Assembly (NCBI RefSeq): GCF_016820515.1
Contig: NZ_JADHDV010000009.1
Location: forward strand, 1 to 64,000
Length of the DNA: 64,000 nt
Direction of reading: 5' to 3'
Source of the DNA: Pseudoxanthomonas beigongshangi
GTDB lineage: Bacteria > Pseudomonadota > Gammaproteobacteria > Xanthomonadales > Xanthomonadaceae
Shown piece by piece: positions 47,508 to 56,398 of the stretch. The notes under the pieces are model-generated. The model searched no databases, had not been told where the DNA came from, and saw only the letters and a program-made list of their open reading frames with translations. A program made the position numbers and the translations under genes. Within the stretch, counting starts at the first letter, position 1, and each line of letters begins with the position of its first letter.

Positions 47508-48725
47508 TCAGGATCGCGCGAGGCGAGCAAAGGAGAACAACTCCGCCAGCGGATGCCGACGCCGTTCGATGGCGGCCAGCAGCAGGTCGGCGCCAATCCG
47601 GCTGTAGGTAATGCCGTTTCCGCCGTAGGCCATCGCGAAATGCACGCGCGGGCCGTACTGCGGATGCGGGCCGAAAAACGGCAGGCCGTCCTCGGTTTCG
47701 GCGAAGGTGCCCGCCCAGGCGAAAGCGGGCGCGCATTGGAGATGCGGCAGCAGTTTGCCCAGCTTGCGGCTGAGCGCGCGCGCCTTCTTCATCACCCGTG
47801 CATCCCGGCGCGCCGGGATGTCGATGCGATCATCCTCGCCGCCGACGATGAGCCGGTGATCCGGCGTCGTGCGCAGGTACAGGTAGGGACGGGCGGTTTC
47901 CCACAGCACGGTGCGTTCGAGAAAGCCAAGGGCTTCGGGCGTGATCGGATCGCTGACGAAGGCGTAGCTGCTGTGGTTGCGCGCCACGCGCTCGCGCAGC
48001 CACTGCTGAGCCGCATAGCCGGTGGCGAGGATGGCGTGGCGGGCACGCACCCAGTCGCCATGCCCGGTCCGCACCCGGACCGAGCGTGCCTGCGGCTGGA
48101 GCTCGACGATCGGAGTGTGCCCGTGGACGCTGGCGCCGCGTGCCTGCAGGCGCTGGAGCAGGCGATGGGCCATGCGGTAGGGATCCACACGGGCGGCCTG
48201 ATGGCTCAGCAGTGCGCCGGGCCGCGATATCCCGAACCGTTCGGCCAGCGCACCCGAACCCAGATAGTCGATCCGAAGGCCCAACCGATGCCTGGCCGCG
48301 GCTTCCTGCGCCAATCCGTCGCACTCCCGCCGCCGGGTCGCCAGGTACAGGCTGTCCGTCCACGCGAACCCGACGTCGCGGAGCCCGGCGGCCAGGCCGC
48401 GCAGCTGATCCAGCGCCTGCGCGCACGCCAGATAGGCCAGGGCGGCGTCTTGCGCGCCCACCCGATTCGCGAGATCGAGCAGAGGGGTGTCGATTTCGTA
48501 CTGGAGCAGGGCGGTGCTGGCGGCGGTGCTGCCCCAGCCGATTTCGCCCTGCTCGATGACCGCGACCTCATGCCCGGCCGCCTGCAGGTGATCGGCGATC
48601 AGCGCGCCGGTGATGCCGCCTCCGATGACCGCGACCTCGCAGGCGAGATTGCCGGCCAGCGCGGGAAAGGGAGACAGCAGGCCATTCTTGATGGCCCAGT
48701 AGGGATAACCGCTCTTCAGGTCCAT
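47508..48725 (-). CDS. FAD-dependent oxidoreductase (DAO family)
   Basis: The 405-residue protein has the FAD-binding dinucleotide motif VAVIGGGITGALIADHL at residues 32-48, then STAASTALLQYEIDTPL, and the C-terminal GGNGITYSRIGADLLLAAI typical of the D-amino-acid oxidase/glycine oxidase superfamily. The phrases YLYLRTTPDHRLIVGGEDD and DGLPFFGPHP are found in a widespread but uncharacterised subgroup. Substrate unknown. It stands alone between a histone-like gene and a TetR gene on the same strand. Confidence 0.85.
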   Translation of the reverse strand: MDLKSGYPYWAIKNGLLSPFPALAGNLACEVAVIGGGITGALIADHLQAAGHEVAVIEQGEIGWGSTAASTALLQYEIDTPLLDLANRVGAQDAALAYLACAQALDQLRGLAAGLRDVGFAWTDSLYLATRRRECDGLAQEAAARHRLGLRIDYLGSGALAERFGISRPGALLSHQAARVDPYRMAHRLLQRLQARGASVHGHTPIVELQPQARSVRVRTGHGDWVRARHAILATGYAAQQWLRERVARNHSSYAFVSDPITPEALGFLERTVLWETARPYLYLRTTPDHRLIVGGEDDRIDIPARRDARVMKKARALSRKLGKLLPHLQCAPAFAWAGTFAETEDGLPFFGPHPQYGPRVHFAMAYGGNGITYSRIGADLLLAAIERRRHPLAELFSFARLARS

Positions 48726-48773
48726 CGCGAAGGGGATGCCGGCACCACCTGGATCACCGGGACAGCCACGGGA

Positions 48774-49406
48774 TTATCCGCGCGGCAACGCACCCTGCAG
48801 GAACAGGTCGACGTTGGCCACGGCCTGCTCGCGCAGCGAGGCGGGATCGAGCTTGTCCAGATAGCCGCTGGCGACCCGGATGATCAGGTTGCCGAACATC
48901 ATCATGTAGAACTGGGTGGCGGCCGCCTCGGCCGAGGCCAGCTTCAGGTGGCCGTTGTCCATTTCCTGCTGGAAGAAACGGGTCAGGATGCCGCGGGTCT
49001 CGGCCACGGCATGCTCGAAGAACCAGTCGCGCAGGGCGGGGAACGACTCGCCCTCGCCAATCACGATGCGGTAGACCACCCGCGATTCCGCCTTGACCAT
49101 CGAATCGGCGATGCGGATGGCGACTTCGCGCAGCGCTTGCTCCGGCGGCAGGTCGGAGAAGTTCATGTCGTTGAGGATGCCGACATGGTTCTCCAGGCGG
49201 CGTTCCAGGATGGCGTAGGCCAACCCTTCCTTGTCGCCGAAGATCCGGTACAGGGTGGCCAGGGAGCCGCCGGCGCGGGCGACGATCTCGCTCAGCTTGG
49301 CGTGCTGGTAGCCTTTTTCGGCAAAGACCTCGGTGGCGGCGTCCAGGAAGCGTTCGGCCCGCATCTCGCCCCGTTTGCACAGTTCGACGTTGCGGCGGGT
49401 GCGCAT
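48774..49406 (-). CDS. TetR/AcrR-family regulator, paralogue of the one in the ccm insert
   Basis: The 210-residue protein has an N-terminal helix-turn-helix (AATEVFAEKGYQHAKLSEIVARAGGSLATLYRIFGDKEGL, split here by position: residues about 21-60) and a ligand domain. It is clearly related over its full length to the TetR protein at 62382-63059: shared segments include SDLPPEQAL, IVIGEGESFPALRDWF and FYMMMFGN. ATG at 49406 is chosen near the HTH; an in-frame ATG at 49577 would add 57 residues of non-family sequence. Ligand and targets are unknown. Confidence 0.85.
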   Translation of the reverse strand: MRTRRNVELCKRGEMRAERFLDAATEVFAEKGYQHAKLSEIVARAGGSLATLYRIFGDKEGLAYAILERRLENHVGILNDMNFSDLPPEQALREVAIRIADSMVKAESRVVYRIVIGEGESFPALRDWFFEHAVAETRGILTRFFQQEMDNGHLKLASAEAAATQFYMMMFGNLIIRVASGYLDKLDPASLREQAVANVDLFLQGALPRG

Positions 49407-49603
49407 GAATGCGCTGGAACTCACGGAGCGGGAAGAAACGGTGCCACGGAAATCGGTCGAGTTGCTCACTGGCGGTACCGGAAGGTTGGCTGGGCGTCCC
49501 GAAGGGCTGATTGAGTTGGGTCTGACATGAATGCGCTCCCCGTTTGTCAACTGCCATTTGGCATGAATGACGCGCATCTGTTCTGCTCGTACTGTGACGA
49601 TTC

Positions 49604-49618
49604 AGGTATAGCATACCT
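49604..49618. promoter_or_regulatory. perfect palindrome upstream of the TetR gene
   Basis: AGGTATAGCATACCT is a 6+3+6 perfect dyad about 200 bases before the TetR start. Its complement overlaps TATGCT/TATACC, which could be a minus-strand -10. It fits an autoregulatory operator, but nothing else supports it. Confidence 0.35.
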
Positions 49619-49665
49619 TTGGCCACTTTCCCAACATCAATTTTCGACCGGTCCAAATCGGGGAC

Positions 49666-49694
49666 AAAAAAAAGGCCCAACTTTCGTCGGGCCT
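49666..49694 (-). terminator. Rho-independent terminator after tRNA-Leu(CAA)
   Basis: On the minus strand AGGCCCGAC/GTTGGGCCT (9 bp, one G-T) closes a GAAA tetraloop followed by eight T. It lies 10 bases past the tRNA CCA. Confidence 0.93.
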
Positions 49695-49704
49695 CTTCCG
49701 GGTC

Positions 49705-49790
49705 TGGTGCCGAAGGTGGGACTCGAACCCACACGCTTTTAAGGGCGGCGGATTTTGAGTCCGCTGCGTCTACCATTCCGCCACTTCGGC
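49705..49790 (-). tRNA. tRNA-Leu(CAA)
   Basis: An 86-base leucine tRNA with encoded CCA. On the minus strand the acceptor is GCCGAAG/CTTCGGC, the anticodon stem GCGGA/TCCGC, and the loop CTCAAAA gives anticodon CAA (49755-49757) for UUG codons. The variable arm is long, as expected. Confidence 0.97.
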
Positions 49791-49800
49791 AAGGGGAGCG

Positions 49801-49829
49801 AGTATAGCCGAGGCCAGCGGGCCCCGACA
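49801..49829 (-). promoter_or_regulatory. candidate promoter of tRNA-Leu(CAA)
   Basis: TATACT on the minus strand (49801-49806) stands 10 bases before the tRNA 5' end, a near-perfect -10. The -35 region (TGTCGG, 17 bases upstream) is weak. Confidence 0.5.
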
Positions 49830-49834
49830 GCCCG

Positions 49835-50425
49835 TCAGACCACGCGGTCGGTGCCGAGCAGGCGCTCGCCGCGGCGCTGCCAGCCTTCCGCGCCGCTGGC
49901 GTCGGCCTCCGGCGTGTAGATGCCGCAGCGGACCATGGTGCGCTGGTAGACGTGCAGGGACACGGCGATGGCGTCGTCGCTGGGGTTGCGGATGGTGTGG
50001 TACTCGTGGGGCGGAATCAGGCTGCCGGCCGAGCCGGTGCCGGCCTCGATGGTGCCGGCGGCGACGAAGCGGTAGCGCTCCTCGTCGTGTTCGGCCAGCT
50101 CGTACTGGGTGATTTCCAGGCGGCCACGCCAGACGCCTTCCACGCACCACATGCCGGAGTGGTCATGGATCTTGGTGCCCTGGCCCGGACCCCAGGTCAT
50201 GGCGATGACGCTGTAGCCGTACTCGGGGCTGGTGTACAGCTCGCGCCGCGCGTAGTGGTCGGCGATGGGCTCCAGCACGCAGCCGGGCAGGGCGACCGAT
50301 TCGTCGCGGATCAGTTCGCACAGCGACTTGCGCAGCGCATCGGTGATGGCGCGATCGTCGCCCAGCGCGACGGCGGCGTCGAGCGTGGCGACCAGCCGAT
50401 CGTGGCCGGGAAAATCGAGGGACAT
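49835..50425 (-). CDS. cysteine dioxygenase-family thiol dioxygenase (cupin)
   Basis: These enzymes oxidise a thiol such as cysteine to the sulfinic acid with a three-histidine iron centre. The 196-residue protein has the first two ligands His87 and His89 in TKIHDHSGMW and the third in IPPHEYHTIRN. Cys94 occupies the place of the crosslinking cysteine of mammalian cysteine dioxygenase, where many bacterial forms have glycine. 3-Mercaptopropionate dioxygenase activity cannot be excluded. ATG at 50425 is the family start. It follows a MetX/SST gene on the same strand. Confidence 0.82.
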   Translation of the reverse strand: MSLDFPGHDRLVATLDAAVALGDDRAITDALRKSLCELIRDESVALPGCVLEPIADHYARRELYTSPEYGYSVIAMTWGPGQGTKIHDHSGMWCVEGVWRGRLEITQYELAEHDEERYRFVAAGTIEAGTGSAGSLIPPHEYHTIRNPSDDAIAVSLHVYQRTMVRCGIYTPEADASGAEGWQRRGERLLGTDRVV

Positions 50426-50498
50426 GGAAGGCACCCGGGAATAGTGGTGCCGCCATTCTAGTCCGGGCGGGTCCCGGTCGCGACGGTATGGCGGCGGC

Positions 50499-51611
50499 TC
50501 AGAGATCGGCCAGGAAACCCGCGACCGCCGGGCCGAACCGGGCGAAATCCACCAGGAAGGCGTCATGGCCCTGCGGCGATTCCAGCGGCACGAAGTCGGC
50601 TTGCGCGCCGCCCCGTGCCAGCCCCTGGGCAATCTGTTCCTGCTGCTGGAGGGGGAACAGGATGTCGGTCACCGCGCCGATCGCCAGCGCCCGCTCCACC
50701 CGGATCCGGGCCAGGCCCCGCATCACGTCGCCGCCGGCGTACTCGGCCAGGTCGAACCAATCCATCGAACGGCTCAGGTAGAGGTAGCAGTTGGGGTCGA
50801 AACGGCGCACGAACCGGCGCGCATGGCCTTCCAGATAGCTTTCCACCTGGAATTCCAGCCCGAACGGATCCTCGTCCGGGCGGTCCGATTCCAGCCGTAC
50901 CCGGCCGAAGCGGCCGTCCCATTCCAGCGCCGAGCGATAGGTGATGACGCCCAGTTTGCGGGCCATGCGCATGCCGGATTCGGGATAGCGCTCGTCGTCG
51001 TAGTGGCCCTGGTTCCATGCCGGGTCCAGGCGAATCGCCTCGCGTTGCAGGGAACGGATGGCGATGGAGAACGGCAGGGCCTGGGCGCTGCCGGAGATGT
51101 TGATGTGCGCGCGCACGCTGCCGGGATGCAGCAGCAGGTAGGCCAGCGCGGTCATGCCACCCATCGAATTGCCGATGATGCAGGCCAGTTGCCCGATGCC
51201 CAGTGCCTGCACCACCGCATGGGCGGCATTGGCGCCGTCCTCGATCGACAGTTCCGGGAAATCCAGCCGGTAGAGTTCGCCGCTGGCCGGATTGATCGAG
51301 GCTGGACCGGTCGAACCCTTGCAGCTTCCCAGCGAGTTCACGCAGATCACGAACCAGCGATCGGTGTCGATCGGCTTGCCCGGCCCGAGCATCGCCTCCC
51401 ACCAGCCTTCCTCGCCGTTGCCTTCGTTGCGCGCGGCGTGCGCGTCCGGCGACAGGCCGGTGACGATCAGGATCGCGTTGTCGCCGGCGGCGTTGAGCCG
51501 GCCCCAGGTTTCGTAGGCGATGCGCGCACCGTGCAGGGCGCCACCGCGTTTCATCGGGAAGGGCGAGGGCAGCGGATGGAAACGCGTGCCGGGCGGGATG
51601 AATTCGGTCAT
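50499..51611 (-). CDS. MetX-like acyltransferase, probably serine O-succinyltransferase
   Basis: An alpha/beta-hydrolase acyltransferase of the MetX family, 370 residues. The nucleophile is Ser149 in IIGNSMGGM; a C-terminal GHDAFLVDF supplies the histidine. The usual MetX text SNVLGGCxGTTGP is altered here to NSLGSCKGSTGPASINP. The version seen in Xanthomonadaceae was reassigned from homoserine acetyltransferase to L-serine O-succinyltransferase, serving cysteine rather than methionine synthesis; I assign it by that resemblance. The thiol-dioxygenase neighbour fits sulfur amino acid metabolism. True substrate and acyl donor need assay. Confidence 0.75.
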   Translation of the reverse strand: MTEFIPPGTRFHPLPSPFPMKRGGALHGARIAYETWGRLNAAGDNAILIVTGLSPDAHAARNEGNGEEGWWEAMLGPGKPIDTDRWFVICVNSLGSCKGSTGPASINPASGELYRLDFPELSIEDGANAAHAVVQALGIGQLACIIGNSMGGMTALAYLLLHPGSVRAHINISGSAQALPFSIAIRSLQREAIRLDPAWNQGHYDDERYPESGMRMARKLGVITYRSALEWDGRFGRVRLESDRPDEDPFGLEFQVESYLEGHARRFVRRFDPNCYLYLSRSMDWFDLAEYAGGDVMRGLARIRVERALAIGAVTDILFPLQQQEQIAQGLARGGAQADFVPLESPQGHDAFLVDFARFGPAVAGFLADL

Positions 51612-51654
51612 CCCCCAAGTTTAGCCTGCGGCTGCCGGCACGGGCCGGCGCCGC

Positions 51655-52680
51655 TCATTCCACGATGCGCTGGATCCGCAACGAATAGGCATCGGTGGCG
51701 CCCACGTCGGCAGGCACCGCCACCGCTTCCAGATCGCCGGCCTTGGCCATCACGTCGCCGGCGCGGGAGATCCGCGCGCCCAGTTCGACCTTGGCGACCT
51801 GCGAGAGCTTGAGGGTCGGCATCGGGCTGTCGCCGTCGCCCAGTTCCAGGGTGATCGGGAACGAGGTGGCCGGCACCCGCTTGGCGGCCACAGGCATCGG
51901 CGGCCCACCGGCCTGGCGGGCGAACACGAACAGGGTCTCGCCGCCGCTCAGCCGCGCCTTCAGTTCCGGCGCGATGTCCACGCTGACCCGCAGCAGCGCC
52001 TTGCCATTGGCCATGGCCGGGGCGGCGGCGGGTTCGGGCAGCGGCTCCAGCCCGGCTTCGGCGAGGGCCTGGTTGATCTGGGTACGCAGGGTGGTGGCGG
52101 TGCCGCCGTCGACCTGCGCCAGCAGCGGTTCCCAGGTGCGCGCGGCCTCGGCCGGCTGGCCCTGCTGGCGCTGCGACACGCCGAGGAACCAGCGCGCGCG
52201 CTGGTGCTGCGGTTCGATGGTCAACGCGCGCTGCAACAGGCCGACCGCCTGCGCGTCGAGCTGCTTGTCCGGGCTCGCGTACAGGCGGGCCTGCGCGTTC
52301 TCGACCAGCAGGTTGGCGTCGTCCGGAGCCAGCTTGAGCGCGGTCTCGAAAGCCGTGCGCGCCTCGGCGTAGCGCTCCATGCTCAGGTAAGAGCGGCCGA
52401 GCAGGCGCCAGCCCTCGGGTTCGTTGGGATTGCGCTTGAGTTCGGCTTCCAGCTGCTTGACCGCATCGTCCAGGCTGGCGGGCATGGCCGCCTCCGGCAT
52501 CGTGGCGGGTATCTCGATGGCTGCCGGCGTGCCCAGCAGCCGGTACAGCGCCAGGGTGCCGATGCCCAGGGTCGCGACCGCGCCCACGAACAGCCGGCGC
52601 GAAGAGCGCCACAGGGGCCATAGCACGCCCACCAGGACGAGCAGGGTCAACAGCGCCGCGATGGCGGAAAAAGCGGTCAT
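51655..52680 (-). CDS. ccmI: cytochrome c maturation protein CcmI
   Basis: CcmI helps present apocytochrome c to the heme ligation complex. The 341-residue protein has two N-terminal membrane helices (ALLTLLVLVGVLWPLW and a second near residue 35) and TPR repeats (WRLLGRSYLSMERYAEARTAFETAL near residue 90). A beta-rich C-terminal domain follows. Its ATG shares one base with the ccmH stop (TGATG). It is the last gene of the ccm run. Confidence 0.88.
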   Translation of the reverse strand: MTAFSAIAALLTLLVLVGVLWPLWRSSRRLFVGAVATLGIGTLALYRLLGTPAAIEIPATMPEAAMPASLDDAVKQLEAELKRNPNEPEGWRLLGRSYLSMERYAEARTAFETALKLAPDDANLLVENAQARLYASPDKQLDAQAVGLLQRALTIEPQHQRARWFLGVSQRQQGQPAEAARTWEPLLAQVDGGTATTLRTQINQALAEAGLEPLPEPAAAPAMANGKALLRVSVDIAPELKARLSGGETLFVFARQAGGPPMPVAAKRVPATSFPITLELGDGDSPMPTLKLSQVAKVELGARISRAGDVMAKAGDLEAVAVPADVGATDAYSLRIQRIVE

Positions 52681-53135
52681 CACCACTCCTGGTTGTCGTC
52701 GGCTTCGGCGATGTCGCGACCGCCACTCCTGCGCCTGACGATGCGCAGCACCACCACGCCGCCGGCGATCACCAGCAAAGCCGGCCCGAACCACAGCAAC
52801 CAGGTGCCGGGCGACATCTCCGGCTTGTACAGCACGAATTCGCCATAGCGATCCACCAGGAACCGCTTGATCTCGGCATCCGACTTGCCCTGCCGCATCA
52901 GGTCCAGCACCTCGCGGCGCAGATCGTGGGCGATCTGCGCGTTGGAGTCGGCCAGCGACTGGTTCTGGCACATCACGCAGCGCAGTTCGGCGGTGAGCCG
53001 GTGGAAGCGGGTTTCCTCGGCGTTGTCGTTGAATTGCAGCGGGGTCGGATCGCTGGCCTGGGCCAACGCGGGACCGGCGATGCCGAGCAGCAGCGCCAGC
53101 GTCAGCATGCGCAGTTGACGGGGCAGGACGCTCAT
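52680..53135 (-). CDS. ccmH: cytochrome c maturation protein CcmH (CcmH/CycL)
   Basis: CcmH is a membrane-bound thiol-disulfide protein that reduces apocytochrome cysteines. The 151-residue product has a signal peptide, the redox motif LRCVMCQNQ (Cys53 and Cys56), the family stretch DLRREVLDLMRQGKSDAEIKRFLVDRYGEFV, and a C-terminal membrane helix (LLWFGPALLVIAGGVVVL). It is the short form without the TPR part, which is in CcmI here. It overlaps ccmG by 4 bases. Confidence 0.95.
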   Translation of the reverse strand: MSVLPRQLRMLTLALLLGIAGPALAQASDPTPLQFNDNAEETRFHRLTAELRCVMCQNQSLADSNAQIAHDLRREVLDLMRQGKSDAEIKRFLVDRYGEFVLYKPEMSPGTWLLWFGPALLVIAGGVVVLRIVRRRSGGRDIAEADDNQEW

Positions 53136-53725
53136 TGTTGCACTTCCGCCTTTTCCAGCGCCGGGATCAGTTCCCTGGCGATGATCTCGTCGGTGACCGC
53201 GCCGACATGCTTCCAGCGCACGATGCCCTTGGCGTCGACCAGGAAGGTTTCCGGCGCGCCGTAGATGCCCCAGTCGATCGCCGCGCGGCCGTCCTCGTCG
53301 GCAATCACCAGCACGTAGGGATTGCCGAACTGCTCCAGCCAGCGCAGCGCTTCGCCACGCTCGTCCTTGAGGTTGTAGCCGATGAAGCGCACGCGCTTGG
53401 TCAGGGCGAACTTGGTCAGCACCGGATGCTCGACCCGGCACTCCGGGCACCAGCTGCCCCACACGTTCATCACGTAAGGCGCGCCGGCCAGATCGGCGTT
53501 GTCGATGCGGGTGGCCGCATCATGCAGCAGCGGCAGATCGAAGGCGGGCGCCGGTTTGCCGATCAGCGGCGAGGGCAGGGCTTCGCGATCCGCGCGGCCG
53601 GATTGCTTTACGCCGTAGGCCAGCAGGCCCATCAGGCCGACGAAGAACAGGCCGATGATGACCGCGGCGAACACCAGCGCGCCGCGCGACTTGTTCTGGC
53701 CGGGAGTGTCGGAAGGGGTATTCAT
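53132..53725 (-). CDS. ccmG: thiol:disulfide interchange protein CcmG/DsbE
   Basis: CcmG keeps the periplasmic heme-binding cysteines reduced. The 197-residue protein has one N-terminal membrane anchor (LVFAAVIIGLFFVGLMGLLA) and a thioredoxin-like domain with active site WCPEC (Cys93, Cys96), preceded by YVMNVWGS and followed by a cis-proline region in GAPETFLVD. It overlaps ccmF and ccmH by 4 bases at each side. Confidence 0.95.
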   Translation of the reverse strand: MNTPSDTPGQNKSRGALVFAAVIIGLFFVGLMGLLAYGVKQSGRADREALPSPLIGKPAPAFDLPLLHDAATRIDNADLAGAPYVMNVWGSWCPECRVEHPVLTKFALTKRVRFIGYNLKDERGEALRWLEQFGNPYVLVIADEDGRAAIDWGIYGAPETFLVDAKGIVRWKHVGAVTDEIIARELIPALEKAEVQQ

Positions 53726-55656
53726 GCCGGTTGGGCCTCGGGTTTGAGCGCTTCGGGTTTGCGGCGGAAACGCCGATCGGTGGCGGTGACGAACGCGCCC
53801 AGCGCCATCAGCAGGGCGCCCAGCCAGATCCAGCGCACGAAGGGCTTGATGTGCACGCGTACCGCCCAGGCGCCATCGCCAAGATGTTCACCCAGGGCCA
53901 CGTAGACATCGCCGAACAGGCTGGGCCGGATGCCGGCCTCGGTCATCACCTGGCCGCCGCTGGCGTAGGCGCGCTTTTCCGGATTCAGCCGCACCAGCGG
54001 CTTGTCGCCACGCAGCACCTGCACGTGTCCCAGGTCGGACAGGTAGTTGGGGCCGCGGGTTTCCTCCACGCCCTCGAAGCGGAAGCCGTAGCCGGCCAGC
54101 TCGATGGTCTGGCCGGGCTTCATCGCCAGTTCGCGCTGCACGTTCTGCGCTTCCACCAGCAGCGCGCCAATCAGGAACACGGCGATGCCGAAGTGCGCCA
54201 GCACCATGCCGAGCATTTCCGGGGTGAACTTGCCGTTGGCGCGCAGCCGGGTCCAAACGAAACGCAGCGTGCCCAGCGCCACCCACGCGCCGGCGGCAAC
54301 GCCGGCCGCGGTCTTCAGCGGTCCCTGCGGCGCCATGAAATAGGCGATGGTGCCCAGCACCAGCGCCGCCACCAGCCATGGCACCAGCATCGCCAGCGGC
54401 TTGCGCGGCTGATCCTTCTGCCACTTGGTCAAAGGGCCGAACGGCAGCAGCATCACCAGCGGCGTCATCAGCACCACGAACAGCAGGCCGAAGTAGGGCG
54501 GGCCGACCGAAATCTTGCCCAGTTCCAGCGCGTCGGCCAGCAACGGATACAAGGTGCCCAGCAGGACCATGCCGCAGGCTGCGGCCAACAGCACGTTGTT
54601 GGCCAGCAGCAGGGTTTCACGCGAACTGGCGACGAAGGCGCCGCCGGTGATGCGCGGTGCGCGCAGCACGTACAGCACCAGCGAACCGCCGACCACCGCG
54701 CCGAGGAAGATCAGGATGAACAGGCCGCGCGAAGGATCCGCGGCGAACGCGTGCACGCTGGTCAGCACGCCCGAGCGGACCAGGAAGGTGCCCAGCAGCG
54801 ACAGCGAGAAGGTGGCAATCGCCAGCAGCAGGGTCCAGCCGCCGAAGCTGCCGCGCTTCTCGGTGACCGCCTGCGAATGCAGCAGCGCGGCGCCGGCCAG
54901 CCACGGCATGAAGCTGGCGTTCTCGACCGGATCCCAGAACCACCAGCCGCCCCAGCCCAGTTCGTAATAGGCCCACCAGCTGCCCAGCGCGATGCCCAGG
55001 GTCAGGAACGCCCAGGCCACGTTGGTCCAGGGACGGGTCCAGCGCAGCCAGCGCGCATCGATGTGGCCGTCCAGCAGCGCGGCGATGGCGAACGCGAACG
55101 GCACCACGAAGCCGACGTAGCCGGTGTAGAGCATCGGCGGATGGATGATCAGGCCCGGATCCTGCAGCAGCGGATTCAGATCGCGCCCTTCCAGCGGCGC
55201 CGGCAGCAGCCGCGCGAACGGATTGGAGGTGAAGATCAGGAAGGCTAGGAAGCCGACGCTGACCACGCCCATCACGCCCAGCACGCGGGCGACCACCGCT
55301 TCCGGCAGATGGCGGGAGAACTCGGCGACCGCGGCGGTCCAGATGCCCAGCACCAGCACCCACAGCAGCAGCGAGCCTTCGTGCGCGCCCCATACCGCGG
55401 AATAGCGGTACATCATCGGCAGCAGCGAATTGGAATTCTCCGCCACGTACTTGACCGAGAAATCCTGGGTGACGAAGGCCACGGTGAGGACCACGAACGC
55501 CGCCAGCAGCAGGAACAACTGGCCGTAGGCCGCCGGGCGCGCCACCGCCATCCACGCCGCCTTGCCGCGATGGGCGCCGGCCAACGGCAGGATGGCCTGC
55601 AGCAGGGACACCAGCAGTGCCAGGATCAGGGTGACTTGACCGAGTTCAGGCAGCAT
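53722..55656 (-). CDS. ccmF: heme lyase CcmF
   Basis: CcmF is the membrane heme lyase that joins heme to apocytochrome with CcmH and CcmI. The 644-residue protein has about 15 hydrophobic segments and the conserved tryptophan-rich WWD motif GWGGWWFWDPVENASFMPWL. Conserved histidines occur in AVWGAHEGSLLLW. The start at 55656 is 107 bases after ccmE, a larger gap than others in the operon. Confidence 0.95.
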   Translation of the reverse strand: MLPELGQVTLILALLVSLLQAILPLAGAHRGKAAWMAVARPAAYGQLFLLLAAFVVLTVAFVTQDFSVKYVAENSNSLLPMMYRYSAVWGAHEGSLLLWVLVLGIWTAAVAEFSRHLPEAVVARVLGVMGVVSVGFLAFLIFTSNPFARLLPAPLEGRDLNPLLQDPGLIIHPPMLYTGYVGFVVPFAFAIAALLDGHIDARWLRWTRPWTNVAWAFLTLGIALGSWWAYYELGWGGWWFWDPVENASFMPWLAGAALLHSQAVTEKRGSFGGWTLLLAIATFSLSLLGTFLVRSGVLTSVHAFAADPSRGLFILIFLGAVVGGSLVLYVLRAPRITGGAFVASSRETLLLANNVLLAAACGMVLLGTLYPLLADALELGKISVGPPYFGLLFVVLMTPLVMLLPFGPLTKWQKDQPRKPLAMLVPWLVAALVLGTIAYFMAPQGPLKTAAGVAAGAWVALGTLRFVWTRLRANGKFTPEMLGMVLAHFGIAVFLIGALLVEAQNVQRELAMKPGQTIELAGYGFRFEGVEETRGPNYLSDLGHVQVLRGDKPLVRLNPEKRAYASGGQVMTEAGIRPSLFGDVYVALGEHLGDGAWAVRVHIKPFVRWIWLGALLMALGAFVTATDRRFRRKPEALKPEAQPA

Positions 55657-55763
55657 GGCTCAACGGGATCCGGAAAAAGGGAGGGAGATGCCCGCAGCCG
55701 GAGCTGCAACGCGATGGCGGAAGCACACGCCCGACGGCGTGGCTTGGCGAGGCGTGGATTGGA

Positions 55764-56231
55764 TCAATTCGTCGACCCCGCCGCGGGGGCGGTCGGCACA
55801 TCGTGCTTCTGGTGTGCCTTGCCCATCTTGTCGGCCACTTCCTTGGGCATGTAGGTCTCGTCGTGCTTGGCCAGCACGTCCTCGGCGACGAACACGCCGT
55901 CCTTCATCGAACCGGTCGCCACCACCGCCTGGCCCTCGCGGAACAGGTCCGGCAGGATGCGGTCGTAGACCACGGGCAACTGCGCATCGCCGTCGGTGAC
56001 CCGGAAGTGCGCCTGCAGCGATCCGGTTTCGCGCTTGAACGAACCCTTCTCGACCATGCCGCCCAGGCGGAAGCGCGCATGCTCGCCGGCTTCGCCGCGC
56101 AGCACTTCGGCGGGGGTGTACAGGTAGGCGACGTTGCGTTGCAGCGCCAGCGCGATCAGCGAGGCGGCGACGCCGGCGGCGAGTACCAGCAGCAGCACCC
56201 AGATCAGGCGGCGGCGGCGGACGGGATTCAT
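55764..56231 (-). CDS. ccmE: cytochrome c maturation heme chaperone CcmE
   Basis: CcmE carries heme through the periplasm by a covalent histidine bond. The 155-residue protein has an N-terminal membrane helix ([19 protein letters not shown]) and an OB-fold domain with the heme-binding His123 and Tyr127 in [14 protein letters not shown] at 56231 lies in the ccmD stop. A short Ala/Pro/Thr tail closes it. Confidence 0.95.
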   Translation of the reverse strand: MNPVRRRRLIWVLLLVLAAGVAASLIALALQRNVAYLYTPAEVLRGEAGEHARFRLGGMVEKGSFKRETGSLQAHFRVTDGDAQLPVVYDRILPDLFREGQAVVATGSMKDGVFVAEDVLAKHDETYMPKEVADKMGKAHQKHDVPTAPAAGSTN

Positions 56232-56398
56232 CGGTTCAACTCCATCGGCGAGGGCGCGGCGGCGCGGGCTTCGCGCGCGGCGCGCAGGCGGGCGGCACGC
56301 AGTTCGCGGCGGATCTGCAGGCGCGGGGCGATGAAGTCCCACAGCAGTACCACGGCGAACACGGCGTAGGCGCCGACCACGTAATGCAGGTAATTCAT
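56228..56398 (-). CDS. ccmD: heme exporter protein CcmD
   Basis: CcmD is a tiny one-helix protein needed to release heme-loaded CcmE from CcmABC. The 56-residue product has one membrane helix ([22 protein letters not shown]) followed by an Arg/Ala-rich cytoplasmic stretch. It overlaps ccmC and ccmE by 4 bases on each side, and gene order and length fit. Confidence 0.9.
   Translation of the reverse strand: MNYLHYVVGAYAVFAVVLLWDFIAPRLQIRRELRAARLRAAREARAAAPSPMELNR

Noticed and set aside
46839-47600. Plus-strand Phe/Leu/Arg-rich frames (for example 46736-47419) that look like membrane proteins.
   Set aside because: They are the complement of the Lys-rich histone-like gene, where AAG/GCC repeats read as CTT/GGC. 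The minus-strand frame has a conserved N-terminal domain.
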